The notes below the pieces were generated by a model. It had not been told where the DNA came from and made no database searches. It worked only from the letters and a program-made list of their open reading frames with translations. Positions 1 through 8,525 of a stretch of DNA of 64,000 nucleotides are shown here, piece after piece. Position numbers and translations under genes: made by a program. Positions within the stretch are counted from its first letter, which is position 1. Every line of letters begins with the position of its first letter. Source of the stretch: Psychrobacter sp. APC 3426 (GTDB lineage: Bacteria; Pseudomonadota; Gammaproteobacteria; Pseudomonadales; Moraxellaceae); the NCBI RefSeq assembly GCF_030408035.1, contig NZ_JASDCF010000003.1:62001-126000 (forward strand), written 5' to 3'.

Positions 1-839
1 TTATTTTATGTGTGATTCAGGGTAAGACTTTAATTGGCGTCGATACAGGCGAGGGCTGTGCTGGTATCGAAAAGCAAATGACAGGTAATGTGGTTGCTAG
101 TACGGTCTCAGTTACCTCAACTGCCAACAGTATCCCGCCTATTCCATGGTCTGCGATTCAGCATTGGCTCGATAAAACCCTCATCGTTAATCCACAAGAT
201 TTCAATACCACCCCATACATTTTGGCTTCTAAAAATCGTAACTTAATCACTGCCAGTGGTGATAAGGTTTATGCCAAAGGTGTCCCACTTATCGTGGGTC
301 AGCGCTATGGTATCTACCGCGAAGGTGAGCTGTATGTCGAGCCAAAAACACAAGAAGTTATTGGTTTAGAAGTCACGCAAGTAGCGACTGGATTGGTGAC
401 CTCTACAGAGACCAATGGCGTCACTAGCCTGCAGCTGACAGACAGTTACGGTAAAGAGGTGCGCGAAGGTGATCGAGTGTTTGTCGAGTTAGATAACTCT
501 ATTCCACCCGTGTTTTATCCAACCCCTGCAAGCGTCAGCCGTGGCGGTATGATTGTACGCGTCATGGACTCAATCAGCTCCGCGGCAAAAGGCAGTGTGG
601 TCGCCATCAACCTTGGTAGTACACATGGCGCTAAGCCTGGCGATGTACTGACAGTTTTCCAAAAAGGTCCAATGGTACGCGATATCAGAGACAATGATAC
701 GCCTGTGCGTTTGCCAAATGAGCCAAGTGGGATGGTCATGGTCTTTAATACTTTTGACCACATTAGCTATGCTTATGTGCTTGATTCTGAACTGCCACTG
801 AATGTCGGTGATCAGTTATTACCACCGCCTTACTTATAG
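1..839 (+). CDS. Conserved protein, possibly LysM-type peptidoglycan-binding protein (5' truncated)
   Basis: The reading frame is open to the left edge of the window, so the true start lies outside; the GTG at 12 is only the first in-frame start codon visible. The 275 or so residues seen are rich in beta-strand-like segments and end in a Leu/Pro-rich tail. No catalytic motif is recognisable. It sits directly upstream of dprA on the same strand, a position where related genomes carry a LysM-domain envelope protein (established gene order, from memory). Any LysM repeat would lie upstream of the window, so the assignment is inferred from context. The gap to dprA is 80 bp, and co-transcription is possible. 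Confidence 0.6.
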   Translation, partial: ILCVIQGKTLIGVDTGEGCAGIEKQMTGNVVASTVSVTSTANSIPPIPWSAIQHWLDKTLIVNPQDFNTTPYILASKNRNLITASGDKVYAKGVPLIVGQRYGIYREGELYVEPKTQEVIGLEVTQVATGLVTSTETNGVTSLQLTDSYGKEVREGDRVFVELDNSIPPVFYPTPASVSRGGMIVRVMDSISSAAKGSVVAINLGSTHGAKPGDVLTVFQKGPMVRDIRDNDTPVRLPNEPSGMVMVFNTFDHISYAYVLDSELPLNVGDQLLPPPYL

Positions 840-919
840 AAATAATAAATAAGATAAGAGGATAGAACACTTGTCTTTGAGTAAGTCATTATAAGTCCGC
901 CCACACGAGACACCTGACT

Positions 920-2170
920 ATGACGGCAGTCACCTCTACTTTATCAGACAATCAGCGCGCAGTATTGGCGCTGTGGTATGAGGTGAATGCGTCATTATCG
1001 GCTTACCATAAACTCATTGTCTCTTTTGATGATGCGCAGCTTGCGTGGCGAGCTGGGGTAGAGGCATGGCGGCAGTTAGGTATTCATCATACTCATCTCA
1101 AACGTCATGAGCAGCCAGAACAAACGGTTGCCAATATTGATAAGATTCAACAAGCAGTGACAGAAGGCCGTTATGGTTTACTATTTGCTGATGACTCTGA
1201 TTATCCTGCGCCGTTACTAGAAATTTACGACCCACCACCATTACTGTTTTATCGTGGTAATAGCGCCCGCTTACATCAAGCGCAAATAGCTATCGTCGGT
1301 AGCCGAAAACCCACTGCACATGCCCAAAAAATCACCTTTGATATGGCGCAATATTTGGCGCAGGCAGGCTATATCATCACTAGTGGTCTTGCGATGGGCG
1401 TCGATAAGCGTGCACATCTGGGTGCTTTGGCGCAAGCTGATGCTGACTATCAAGGTCGTACCGTCGGCGTCATGGGTACGGGAATCGATGTCAATTATCC
1501 TAACCATCGTGATCAGTTATTTAGTCAGATTATCGACCAAGGTGGCTGTATCATCAGCGAGCTCCTGCCTCATACGCAGCCGCACAAACATACTTTTCCG
1601 CGGCGAAATCGCTTGGTTGCAGGACTCAGTCTAGCGACAATCGTTACTGAAGCGACCATTCAAAGTGGCTCACTCATTACCGCGCGTCTAACCTCTGAGC
1701 AAGGCAAGCAAGTCTTTGCGATTCCAAGTCATATCGACAATAGTAATGCTGAAGGCTGCCACCATTTGATACGTGAAGGCGCGACCTTGATTTATCATCC
1801 TCAGCAAGTACTCGATGATGTCAGTAGTCAGTTGGGCTATGAGCACTACACTCATACATCATCGAGCCACACTGAAATCAGTAGCAACCCATCAGACCTT
1901 AGCCAACGCTCTCATCCTCTAGAAGTAGCCAGTGGCTCTGCTGTAGAGACTGATGAATCGCCATCGTCTAATGTTAAAACGCCTCGCAGGGCGATAGCTG
2001 TACCTGAGCACTTAAAGAGTGTGTACAATCAACTTGATTGGCATGGACAAGATTTAGATGCGCTGTTGGTGGCGATTGAGCTTGCACCACCACAGTTGAT
2101 TGGGCAGTTGATGGAGCTTGAATTAATGGGAGTCATTAGTGTACAAGGCGGACGGTATTTACGGGTCTAA
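920..2170 (+). CDS. dprA: DNA processing protein DprA
   Basis: DprA loads RecA onto incoming single-stranded DNA during natural transformation and acts in the cytoplasm. The 416-residue product has the DprA/Smf Rossmann core with VGSRKPT at 126-132 and SGLAMGVD at 155-162. It also has the FPRRNR segment near residue 225 and a C-terminal region (about 360-416) resembling the winged-helix DML1 domain. A low-complexity Ser/Thr-rich linker (about 310-355) separates core and tail. Length is slightly above the usual 360-390 because of this linker. The neighbouring tsaC gene is a common partner of dprA in gammaproteobacteria. It implies, but does not prove, competence for transformation. Confidence 0.95.
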   Translation: MTAVTSTLSDNQRAVLALWYEVNASLSAYHKLIVSFDDAQLAWRAGVEAWRQLGIHHTHLKRHEQPEQTVANIDKIQQAVTEGRYGLLFADDSDYPAPLLEIYDPPPLLFYRGNSARLHQAQIAIVGSRKPTAHAQKITFDMAQYLAQAGYIITSGLAMGVDKRAHLGALAQADADYQGRTVGVMGTGIDVNYPNHRDQLFSQIIDQGGCIISELLPHTQPHKHTFPRRNRLVAGLSLATIVTEATIQSGSLITARLTSEQGKQVFAIPSHIDNSNAEGCHHLIREGATLIYHPQQVLDDVSSQLGYEHYTHTSSSHTEISSNPSDLSQRSHPLEVASGSAVETDESPSSNVKTPRRAIAVPEHLKSVYNQLDWHGQDLDALLVAIELAPPQLIGQLMELELMGVISVQGGRYLRV

Positions 2171-2327
2171 AGTCATGTTTTATTTACGGTTGAGTTTAAC
2201 TGCTTGCCAGTTTTTGAGTCTTTAGCCGAGAGTAGTTTTGACAGTTTTAAACGCTGCTTTTCTAGTCTTTGTGTGTCCTGTGTTATTATAAATGCTTAAA
2301 TCTCTATCCTCTCGAAGCATGTAAATC

Positions 2328-2957
2328 ATGAAACAATCCCAGTCATTTATTACCGATTCTGTCGTTCAAGCTGCTCAGTGGCTAAAAAAAGGCGAGTTAC
2401 TTGCTTATCCAACTGAAAGCGTTTGGGGCATCGGCTGTGATGCTTATGATAAAGCAGCAGTTCAGCGGATTTTAGATATCAAGCAGCGCCCACAAGCAAA
2501 GGGCATGATTGTTATTGCTGACAGTGTAGAGCGTCTAGCGCCTTTATTAGACGCTTTAGAAGACAGTCAGCGCCAACAAGTCATCAAAAGTTGGCAGGCA
2601 GACAATGACAATATAGCGCTACAATGCAAACAAGCCCAGACATGGCTACTGCCCATTCCGAGCACACTTACGACAACCGTTCCTCCTTGGATAACGGGTC
2701 AACATCAAACTGTCGCGGTGAGGGTTATCGCTCATCCTACTATTCGTCAGTTGTGCCAGCAGATGGTAAGTCCCCATAACCCATTTGGGCTCTTGGTTTC
2801 CACAAGTTGCAACCCATCTGGTCAACAGCCTGCCAGCACCCTTGATGAAGCTTATGCTTATTTCGGCGAGCAAATCAGCTATTTAAATGCTGAAACCTTA
2901 GGTTATACCTTGCCAAGCCAAATCCGTGATGCGACCACAGGTCTAATAGTTCGCTAA
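2328..2957 (+). CDS. tsaC: Threonylcarbamoyl-AMP synthase TsaC (Sua5/YrdC family)
   Basis: TsaC makes threonylcarbamoyl-AMP from threonine, bicarbonate and ATP, the first step of the t6A modification at position 37 of ANN-decoding tRNAs. The 209-residue product matches the short TsaC form without a Sua5 C-terminal domain. Visible family motifs are PTESVWGIGCDA near the N-terminus, KQRPQAKGM (about residues 52-60) and the later STSCNPSG segment. It follows dprA with a 157-bp gap on the same strand, an arrangement frequent in this class of bacteria. The ATG start fits the family N-terminus, though the upstream ribosome-binding site is weak. Confidence 0.95.
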   Translation: MKQSQSFITDSVVQAAQWLKKGELLAYPTESVWGIGCDAYDKAAVQRILDIKQRPQAKGMIVIADSVERLAPLLDALEDSQRQQVIKSWQADNDNIALQCKQAQTWLLPIPSTLTTTVPPWITGQHQTVAVRVIAHPTIRQLCQQMVSPHNPFGLLVSTSCNPSGQQPASTLDEAYAYFGEQISYLNAETLGYTLPSQIRDATTGLIVR

Positions 2958-3113
2958 TGGTTCAATAGTCAGACTGCCAGTTAAGTCATCCAAACTCGCT
3001 ATTTTTTATTCTCAGCTTCCATTCTTATTTGACGTATAGCATGAATGCTATATGGCGTGCTTGCCTGTCTATAAAGTATTAATATCCTTTTAATCCTTGC
3101 TATACCACTACTG

Positions 3114-3161
3114 GCTAGTGATAGAGGCTTGTTCGGCGCTGCGCCTGCTACTATCGCTAGC
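3114..3161. repeat. Extragenic palindrome downstream of tsaC
   Basis: An 11-nt arm (GCTAGTGATAG, 3114-3124) pairs with CTATCGCTAGC (3151-3161), with one G-T wobble. Inside lie a smaller AGGC/GCCT stem and a GC-rich GGCGC/GCGCC core. No T-tract follows on either strand, so it does not look like an ordinary intrinsic terminator. It occupies most of the 323-bp gap between tsaC and the next gene, which otherwise holds nothing recognisable. Confidence 0.6.
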
Positions 3162-3280
3162 TGCATTGCTTTACCAAAAGCATGTAAAAGTCGTTTTGAT
3201 ATAACCTCCAAAAAAGAAGACGATGGTTATAAAGGATTAACCTTAAGCAGATAACAAGCGACACATAAAAGGAGCAAAGT

Positions 3281-4246
3281 ATGAATATTCTAATCAGTGG
3301 TGGCTCAGGATTCTTAGGTAGTGCATTTAGTCGTGAGCTGATGACATGTTACCGCGCACAGAATAAAGAGCTGCATATTACTTGGTTGACTCGTGATAGC
3401 AGTCAAGCACACCCTGACGATATCGCTATGATGACTTACGATGAGCTTGCAAAGACTGATAAAAGATTTGATGTCATTCTAAATCTAGCAGGTGCTGGGA
3501 TTGCAGACTCGCGTTGGAGCAATGCCCGTAAAGAGCAGCTCATGGCGAGCCGCGTGAAACCTACTGAGTCAATATTAGCATTTATTGCACGCAGCAGCGC
3601 CAAGCCTAAACTGCTGGTTAGCGGTTCAGCGATTGGCTGGTATGGAGTGCAAGGCGATAAACCATTGACTGAAAGCAGTGGTTTTAAGACGGATTTTGCT
3701 CATAAATTATGTGATGATTGGGAGCAGTTAGCGCTCAAAGCCACTGAATGTGGCGTACCCGTGGCTATTGTGCGCACTGGTGTGGTCATTCATCCTGATG
3801 GCGGTATGCTGGGCAAGCTTTTAACACCGTTTAAAATGGGTGTCGGTGGACAATTAGGTGGTGGCAAGCAAATAATGAGCTGGGTCAGTCGTGAAGATTG
3901 GGTGGGGGCTGCGATATTTATCATTGAAAAGCACCTTGCTGATTATACTAACACTCAAATGACAGGTAATAACTCGCTAAAAACGACAAATGATACGCCA
4001 GCGGTGGTGTATAACCTTACCGCACCTAACTCTGTAACCAATCATACTTTTACCAAAACACTTGGCGCGTGGCTACATCGTCCAACGTTTTTTACTTTAC
4101 CAGAATTTTTACTTAAGCTGATGTTCGGTGAGATGTCGACGCTACTAATTGATGGGCAGATGGTATTACCGCAAGCCTTACAAGACGCAGGTTATGAGTT
4201 TAAACAGCCAACGTTTAAGCAGGCGTTAGAAGAGCAGAATTCTTAA
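3281..4246 (+). CDS. TIGR01777 family NAD(P)-binding epimerase-like protein
   Basis: A short-chain dehydrogenase/reductase-like protein of the TIGR01777 (YfcH/SDR39U1) group whose substrate is unknown. The nucleotide-binding motif GGSGFLGS is at residues 7-14, followed by NLAGAGIAD and the SGSAIGWYG segment where the family's Ser and Tyr lie. A C-terminal DUF1731-like tail (about residues 260-321) ends the 321-residue protein, which is near the family norm. A clear ribosome-binding site (aaaggagc) sits seven or so bases before the ATG. Assignment to the family is solid; the biological role is not. Confidence 0.88.
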   Translation: MNILISGGSGFLGSAFSRELMTCYRAQNKELHITWLTRDSSQAHPDDIAMMTYDELAKTDKRFDVILNLAGAGIADSRWSNARKEQLMASRVKPTESILAFIARSSAKPKLLVSGSAIGWYGVQGDKPLTESSGFKTDFAHKLCDDWEQLALKATECGVPVAIVRTGVVIHPDGGMLGKLLTPFKMGVGGQLGGGKQIMSWVSREDWVGAAIFIIEKHLADYTNTQMTGNNSLKTTNDTPAVVYNLTAPNSVTNHTFTKTLGAWLHRPTFFTLPEFLLKLMFGEMSTLLIDGQMVLPQALQDAGYEFKQPTFKQALEEQNS

Positions 4247-4273
4247 GACATCAAAAGTGATAGAAGATAATAT

Positions 4274-4289
4274 TGTTTCATGTGAAACG
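4274..4289. promoter_or_regulatory. parS-like palindrome
   Basis: TGTTTCATGTGAAACG matches 14 of 16 positions of the widely conserved ParB-binding parS consensus TGTTTCACGTGAAACA. The differences are C to T in the central CACGTG and the final base. It lies in the 207-bp gap between two genes, not in coding sequence. ParB binding is inferred; the central mismatch could weaken it. Confidence 0.45.
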
Positions 4290-4453
4290 TGGCGATATGG
4301 CTTCCTGCTTATAAACAACTTGATTTCGTCGCTAGTGTATTAGGGTATGTCTGTGAAATATGAATTGTTGATGAAAAAAAGCTGACTTGTACCGATACCA
4401 ATAAGTTTCGTATAAGATGATTATATTCTCAGACAGTCGTTTAGATATCTATT

Positions 4454-5527
4454 ATGTGGCTATTCATTATTCTTACCCAAATATTGGTCATCATGACCAG
4501 TGTGATTTTTTGGTGGTTCATTCAGCCACGCCGAACTTTTAGCAAAGTCGCCCTCATTTCTGCTGTCTTTGTTATTAATAATGTGGCGTTGGTTTATGGG
4601 TTGACAGAGTTTTGGTATGAGCGCTTTCACGTCTATTTGGTCGTTAGTATTCTACAAGGATTTATGTTTTATACGGCTTTTATAGTCGCTATAGGCTGGC
4701 TGGTCCTTAGTCAGATATTTCAGCAATCTTTATCCCCCAAACTTGTACGTTCAACTGTTGTCACTGTATATATGGGTGTCGTTGGTTTAGCGGTATTTAA
4801 TGCTTATTCACCAGTCGTGCATCACCTGACTGTCACCACAGACAAGCCGCTCGATAAACCAATGAACATCGCGCTTGTCTCTGATACACATTTAGGTAGG
4901 TGGTTCGGTAATCGACAGATACAGAAGATGGTCAGCCTTATCGATGCACAACATCCTGATGTGGTGGTTATCGCGGGTGATATTATGAATGATACAACCA
5001 TTGCCTATGATAATAGCAATATGCATGAGCAGTTATCGCAGCTACGGGCACCGCTTGGTGTCTATGCTACCTTGGGCAATCATGATTACCGTGGTTATGA
5101 TGAGCAGATAGCGTATGCTATTGAAAGAGCAGGTATCAAAGCGCTTGATAGTGAGAGTGTGTTGCTAGATGATTCGGTATGGTTGGTTGGTCGCTCAGAT
5201 GATGTGGATCAAACCAGACTGTCAGCGCAGGAATTGCTTACCCAAGTCAATACCAATAAGCCCGTCATCTTTTTAGAACATCGTCCCTCTATGATGAAGG
5301 AGATTAGCAACTTACCAATAGATTTGCATTTGTCAGGGCATACACATGGTGGGCAGATATTTCCATTAACGATGCTAATGCGATGGTTCGAACCGCTGAT
5401 ACATGGCAGCAAAAATATTGAAAATACGCAGTTTTTGGTGACGTCAGGCTATGGTTTTGGTCCCGTGCCTTTTAGACTAGGAACGCGTTCTGAGATATGG
5501 ATGATTAGGTTGCAGTCTGGTGTATGA
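4454..5527 (+). CDS. Membrane-anchored metallophosphoesterase
   Basis: A calcineurin-like metallophosphoesterase with an integral-membrane N-terminus. Residues 1-120 contain about four hydrophobic helices. The catalytic domain follows with DTHLG (144-148), AGDIMND (about 174-180), GNHDYRG (about 207) and GHTHGGQ (about 297), the standard two-metal ligand set. This architecture resembles the YaeI/YkuE group, some members of which act on lipid-linked phosphates, but the substrate here is not evident. It is 357 residues and monocistronic, ending in a strong terminator hairpin at 5560. Confidence 0.88.
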   Translation: MWLFIILTQILVIMTSVIFWWFIQPRRTFSKVALISAVFVINNVALVYGLTEFWYERFHVYLVVSILQGFMFYTAFIVAIGWLVLSQIFQQSLSPKLVRSTVVTVYMGVVGLAVFNAYSPVVHHLTVTTDKPLDKPMNIALVSDTHLGRWFGNRQIQKMVSLIDAQHPDVVVIAGDIMNDTTIAYDNSNMHEQLSQLRAPLGVYATLGNHDYRGYDEQIAYAIERAGIKALDSESVLLDDSVWLVGRSDDVDQTRLSAQELLTQVNTNKPVIFLEHRPSMMKEISNLPIDLHLSGHTHGGQIFPLTMLMRWFEPLIHGSKNIENTQFLVTSGYGFGPVPFRLGTRSEIWMIRLQSGV

Positions 5528-5559
5528 GTTACTTTAGTAGACAGTGTTATAGATACAAC

Positions 5560-5596
5560 AAAGCCTCTACTATGTCTCAATAGTAGAGGCTTTTAG
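5560..5596 (+). terminator. Intrinsic terminator after the metallophosphoesterase gene
   Basis: A perfect 13-bp stem (AAAGCCTCTACTA with TAGTAGAGGCTTT) with an 8-nt loop is followed by a short T run. It lies 33 bp after the stop codon. Confidence 0.85.
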
Positions 5597-5600
5597 CGGT

Positions 5601-5634
5601 ACTAAGTATTAATAAGGACTAAGTATTAATAAGG
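5601..5634. repeat. 17-bp perfect tandem duplication
   Basis: ACTAAGTATTAATAAGG occurs twice head to tail (5601-5617, 5618-5634) in the gap between the convergent metallophosphoesterase and esterase genes. Confidence 0.9.
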
Positions 5635-5700
5635 AGCCAGCCAAGCGAAAACAATAAGTTGAAGTTGATGCCTAACTAGAAAACATACACAGATTCTCCC

Positions 5701-7122
5701 TTACGCTGCTAACTGAGACTGTGTGTGAATGAGGTCACGAACAAAGACGGCAAAACCATCGATGATATCGTTTGTCTCTTGACCAAGCCCTTGATGCACA
5801 CTCATAAAATGGATAAAACCATGCGGTGCACCAAGTACCGTATAAGTCTCAACAGGGATACCATGGCTTTTTAATTGTTTGGCATAAGCAAAGGCTTCAT
5901 CACGTAACACGTCTAGCTCTGATGCGACAATATAAGTTGGGCATACCTGACTATTATCACCGAGCATGGGAGAGTTCAGCACATGCTGGCGTGGCAACGG
6001 GCTGTTCTCTAAACAGGCTGCATCGAACACCGCCACATCGGCATGGTCTAGTAATAAGCCTTCACCATATAGCTCCCAACTTGGATAATCTGTCTCGATA
6101 TCAGTCACTGGATATAACGGCATCTGCGCGAGCGGTTTTGGTAAGCGTTCTAACAGCTCAAACATCGTGCGACCCAGCACACCCAAATCTGACCAAGCCG
6201 ATTCTGTCGGCGCAGTGAGTTGCTGGGCAATCAAAGTAGACAGTCCGCCACCAGCACTATCGCCGGCGAGAACAATCCGCGACGGTAAAGCACCAAAGGT
6301 ATGACAATGCTCTGTGAGCCAAGCATAGGCTGTGATGCAGTCTGTCAGCGCAGCTGGCGCCGGATTTTCTGGTGCTAGGCGATAATCAACACTGACAATC
6401 GGCCAACCAGTCTGCTCACAAACGGCATGACAAAACTCATGATGCGTATCGACATCACCGATACAAAATCCACCACCGTGGAAGAACAGCATCACCGTTT
6501 CATCTGGATTATCAATACCACCTTTTTTTAACCCTAATCTATGAGTAGCATAGTCTGGTTGATAGCAACGAATGGTCATATCACCATCGTCAGCATTGGC
6601 AATCACTTTGTCTTCCCAGCGAACAGCCGTCTCACCTTTTTTGGTAAAGCGCTTTATATTGCCGATGATAGTATCGGCGGTCTGCTGCCATACTCTGGGT
6701 GCCTGCATCGCCACAGCATCAGCGGCAAATCTTTCGCGCAGCTCTGGCATTGGCGTCAGCTCAAGAGGGGTCTTAAGTTTGCTATTCACGGCCAGTATTA
6801 GGCGCAAATGCGCATTGACATGCAGATACTGTTTTGAAGTTGGTCCATTTAAGTAACCAACCAAGCTCTCTAATAATGGGGCTGGCAAATAACCCAATCC
6901 TTTCATCGCATAATGCAATGTATGCGGTTGACAATTGGTCATCGGATTGTAGCTAAACACCTTCTCTTTAACGGTCAGACGCTTTTCTTGAGCGCTTTCT
7001 TGCGTGGCACTCGCTTGTGTCGCACTGTCTGCTTGCTCTGTTGACTCTGTTGATGCAAGCTTCAATGTCATCAACGCTTTGTTTAGTAAGGTGTTGATAG
7101 ATAATGCTGTTGAATGAGACAT
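5701..7122 (-). CDS. Alpha/beta hydrolase, hormone-sensitive-lipase-type esterase
   Basis: A carboxylester hydrolase of the HSL (family IV) group. With the start at 7122 (GAGG eight bases upstream) it has 473 residues. The oxyanion-hole motif HGGGF is at 215-219 and the nucleophile elbow GDSAGG at 287-292. A plausible acid is in SELDVLRDE (about 415) and the catalytic His in GAPHGF (about 443). A longer in-frame start at 7266 exists but lacks a good ribosome-binding site. The N-terminal 200 residues are longer than in minimal HSL esterases and include a Ser/Thr/Gln-rich stretch. No classical signal peptide is visible, so it is probably cytoplasmic. The natural ester substrate is unknown. Confidence 0.9.
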   Translation of the reverse strand: MSHSTALSINTLLNKALMTLKLASTESTEQADSATQASATQESAQEKRLTVKEKVFSYNPMTNCQPHTLHYAMKGLGYLPAPLLESLVGYLNGPTSKQYLHVNAHLRLILAVNSKLKTPLELTPMPELRERFAADAVAMQAPRVWQQTADTIIGNIKRFTKKGETAVRWEDKVIANADDGDMTIRCYQPDYATHRLGLKKGGIDNPDETVMLFFHGGGFCIGDVDTHHEFCHAVCEQTGWPIVSVDYRLAPENPAPAALTDCITAYAWLTEHCHTFGALPSRIVLAGDSAGGGLSTLIAQQLTAPTESAWSDLGVLGRTMFELLERLPKPLAQMPLYPVTDIETDYPSWELYGEGLLLDHADVAVFDAACLENSPLPRQHVLNSPMLGDNSQVCPTYIVASELDVLRDEAFAYAKQLKSHGIPVETYTVLGAPHGFIHFMSVHQGLGQETNDIIDGFAVFVRDLIHTQSQLAA

Positions 7123-7413
7123 AACACCTCTTATAAATAATAGGGAGTAGACGCAGATTTTAATAAGCGCTGCATATCGTTTTTGCAGTTTATCGTCTGT
7201 CACAGTACAGCGACTAGCGTCATTATTAAGTGGTTGTATTTGCTGAAATAATAAAGTAATACACAATAAAGTTGAGTGTTTTTTAGTAATACCTTAGGTG
7301 GTAATAGTAAAGTAATTGGAATAAATGACAGCTTTTTGTACGTTTTGTTAGCTTAGGTTCACAGTTATTGACAACGAATAAAAATACTGTACGAGCATTT
7401 AGGAGAATATTCG

Positions 7414-7521
7414 ATGATATTTGTGGTAAATGGTAAAAAATCCTTTGCTTTAGGCTTGAAATTTACCCTCATCACCTTTATCAATCAGCTATTGAAACGC
7501 ATTAATAAAAACCATGAGTAA
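7414..7521 (+). CDS. Possible 35-residue small protein
   Basis: A short reading frame beginning with ATG is preceded by a strong aggag ribosome-binding site eight bases upstream and ends at TAA 7519-7521. The product would be basic and partly hydrophobic (segment LKFTLITFINQLLKRINK), suggesting an amphipathic or membrane-associated helix. It lies in the otherwise empty 550-bp stretch between the esterase and grpE. I recognise no family. The ribosome-binding site is the only positive evidence, so it may be fortuitous. Confidence 0.3.
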   Translation: MIFVVNGKKSFALGLKFTLITFINQLLKRINKNHE

Positions 7522-7674
7522 TAATTGTTTGGTACTTAATTATTTAGTACTTAATGTTTGTATCCAACATCAGTTTTTAAAGCCATTATCCAATATGAGT
7601 ACAGAATGACCTGCGACTGATAGGTCTGCTGTGCTCTATAGCAATCGTCATTATTAAAATTCTAAGGAGCTATC

Positions 7675-8274
7675 ATGAGCGAGCAAAATAACAACCACGA
7701 ATCCCTTGACCAAAATGTGGCGCATGACAACGTTGAACATGGCGACAGTATTTTAGAAGAGACCATGCAAGAATTTGATCCAAAAAACAACTCAGGTGAT
7801 GAATCAATCATCGAAAACGACATCGATATCGACACTTTTAAAGCACGCATCGCTGAGCTAGAAGGCGAAGTGAAGCATGCCAAAGAAACCACTGCTCGTG
7901 CCAATGCCGAAGCTTACAATGCACAAAAACGCATGGAGCAAGAAGCCGATAAGAGCAAAAAATTTGCGCTACAAAAATTTGCCAAAGAATTGTTAGAGGT
8001 CGTCGATAACCTAGAGCGTGCTATTGAGAACGCTGATGCTAACGATCCAGTTGCTGAAGGTGTGCAACTAACACATAAAGCCCTGTTGTCTGTTTTAAAC
8101 AAAAACGGTATCGAAGTAGTTGACCCACAAGGCGAAAAATTCAACGCTGATCTTCATGAAGCAGTTGGTATTGATGCAGACGCTGAAGCAGATATCGTCG
8201 GTACGGTATTACAAAAAGGCTATAGCTTGAACGGTCGTCTGTTGCGCCCAGCCATGGTACGTGTTGGACAATAG
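7675..8274 (+). CDS. grpE: Nucleotide exchange factor GrpE
   Basis: GrpE is the thermosensor and nucleotide exchange factor of the DnaK chaperone; it releases ADP from DnaK in the cytoplasm. The 199-residue product has an acidic disordered N-terminus (1-50), a long helical coiled coil (about 53-110) and the C-terminal beta domain. The family signature-like segment ends in GYSLNGRLLRPAMVRV. The start has a strong aaggag ribosome-binding site. dnaK follows on the same strand 251 bp downstream. dnaJ is not next to them in this window. Confidence 0.96.
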   Translation: MSEQNNNHESLDQNVAHDNVEHGDSILEETMQEFDPKNNSGDESIIENDIDIDTFKARIAELEGEVKHAKETTARANAEAYNAQKRMEQEADKSKKFALQKFAKELLEVVDNLERAIENADANDPVAEGVQLTHKALLSVLNKNGIEVVDPQGEKFNADLHEAVGIDADAEADIVGTVLQKGYSLNGRLLRPAMVRVGQ

Positions 8275-8339
8275 AAACTGAGGTAGTTTAGGTATTCTAA
8301 ATTAGGCTCTGGACTAGAAGAGACTACTAGAGTCCAGGA

Positions 8340-8384
8340 CTTGATATTCAAGTGCTAAACCCTACTTAAATTAAGGGTTTTGAC
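8340..8384 (+). terminator. Probable terminator or attenuator between grpE and dnaK
   Basis: A small hairpin CTTGA-TAT-TCAAG (8340-8352) is followed by AAACCCT / AGGGTTT (8357-8363 with 8374-8380) and TTTTG. A further CTGGACT / AGTCCAG inverted repeat lies just upstream (8309-8337). The T-tract is short, so termination may be partial. Confidence 0.45.
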
Positions 8385-8423
8385 AAAAAATCACACAAAA
8401 GACAGTTTTTGCTTGATTATCGA

Positions 8424-8453
8424 CTTGAAAAAATCATCAGCTAAACCGATATA
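8424..8453 (+). promoter_or_regulatory. Candidate heat-shock (sigma-32) promoter of dnaK
   Basis: CTTGAAA (8424-8430) is separated by 15 bases from CCGATAT (8446-8452), close to the RpoH consensus CTTGAAA / CCCCATAT. It lies about 70 bp before the dnaK start, the expected place for a heat-shock promoter. The -10 element is an imperfect match. Confidence 0.55.
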
Positions 8454-8525
8454 TAGCAACAAGTGACCGACTATGGTCTGAATAGATAAGTAGTTATATT
8501 TAAAATAAATTAGGAGCATTTGATT

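Noticed and set aside
2999..3211. 70-codon minus-strand frame after tsaC
   Set aside because: It starts with TTG and coincides with a strong palindrome; the codon pattern looks random.
8480..8519. TTG start for dnaK at 8520
   Set aside because: The ribosome-binding site is too close to it, and the ATG at 8526 matches the DnaK N-terminus.
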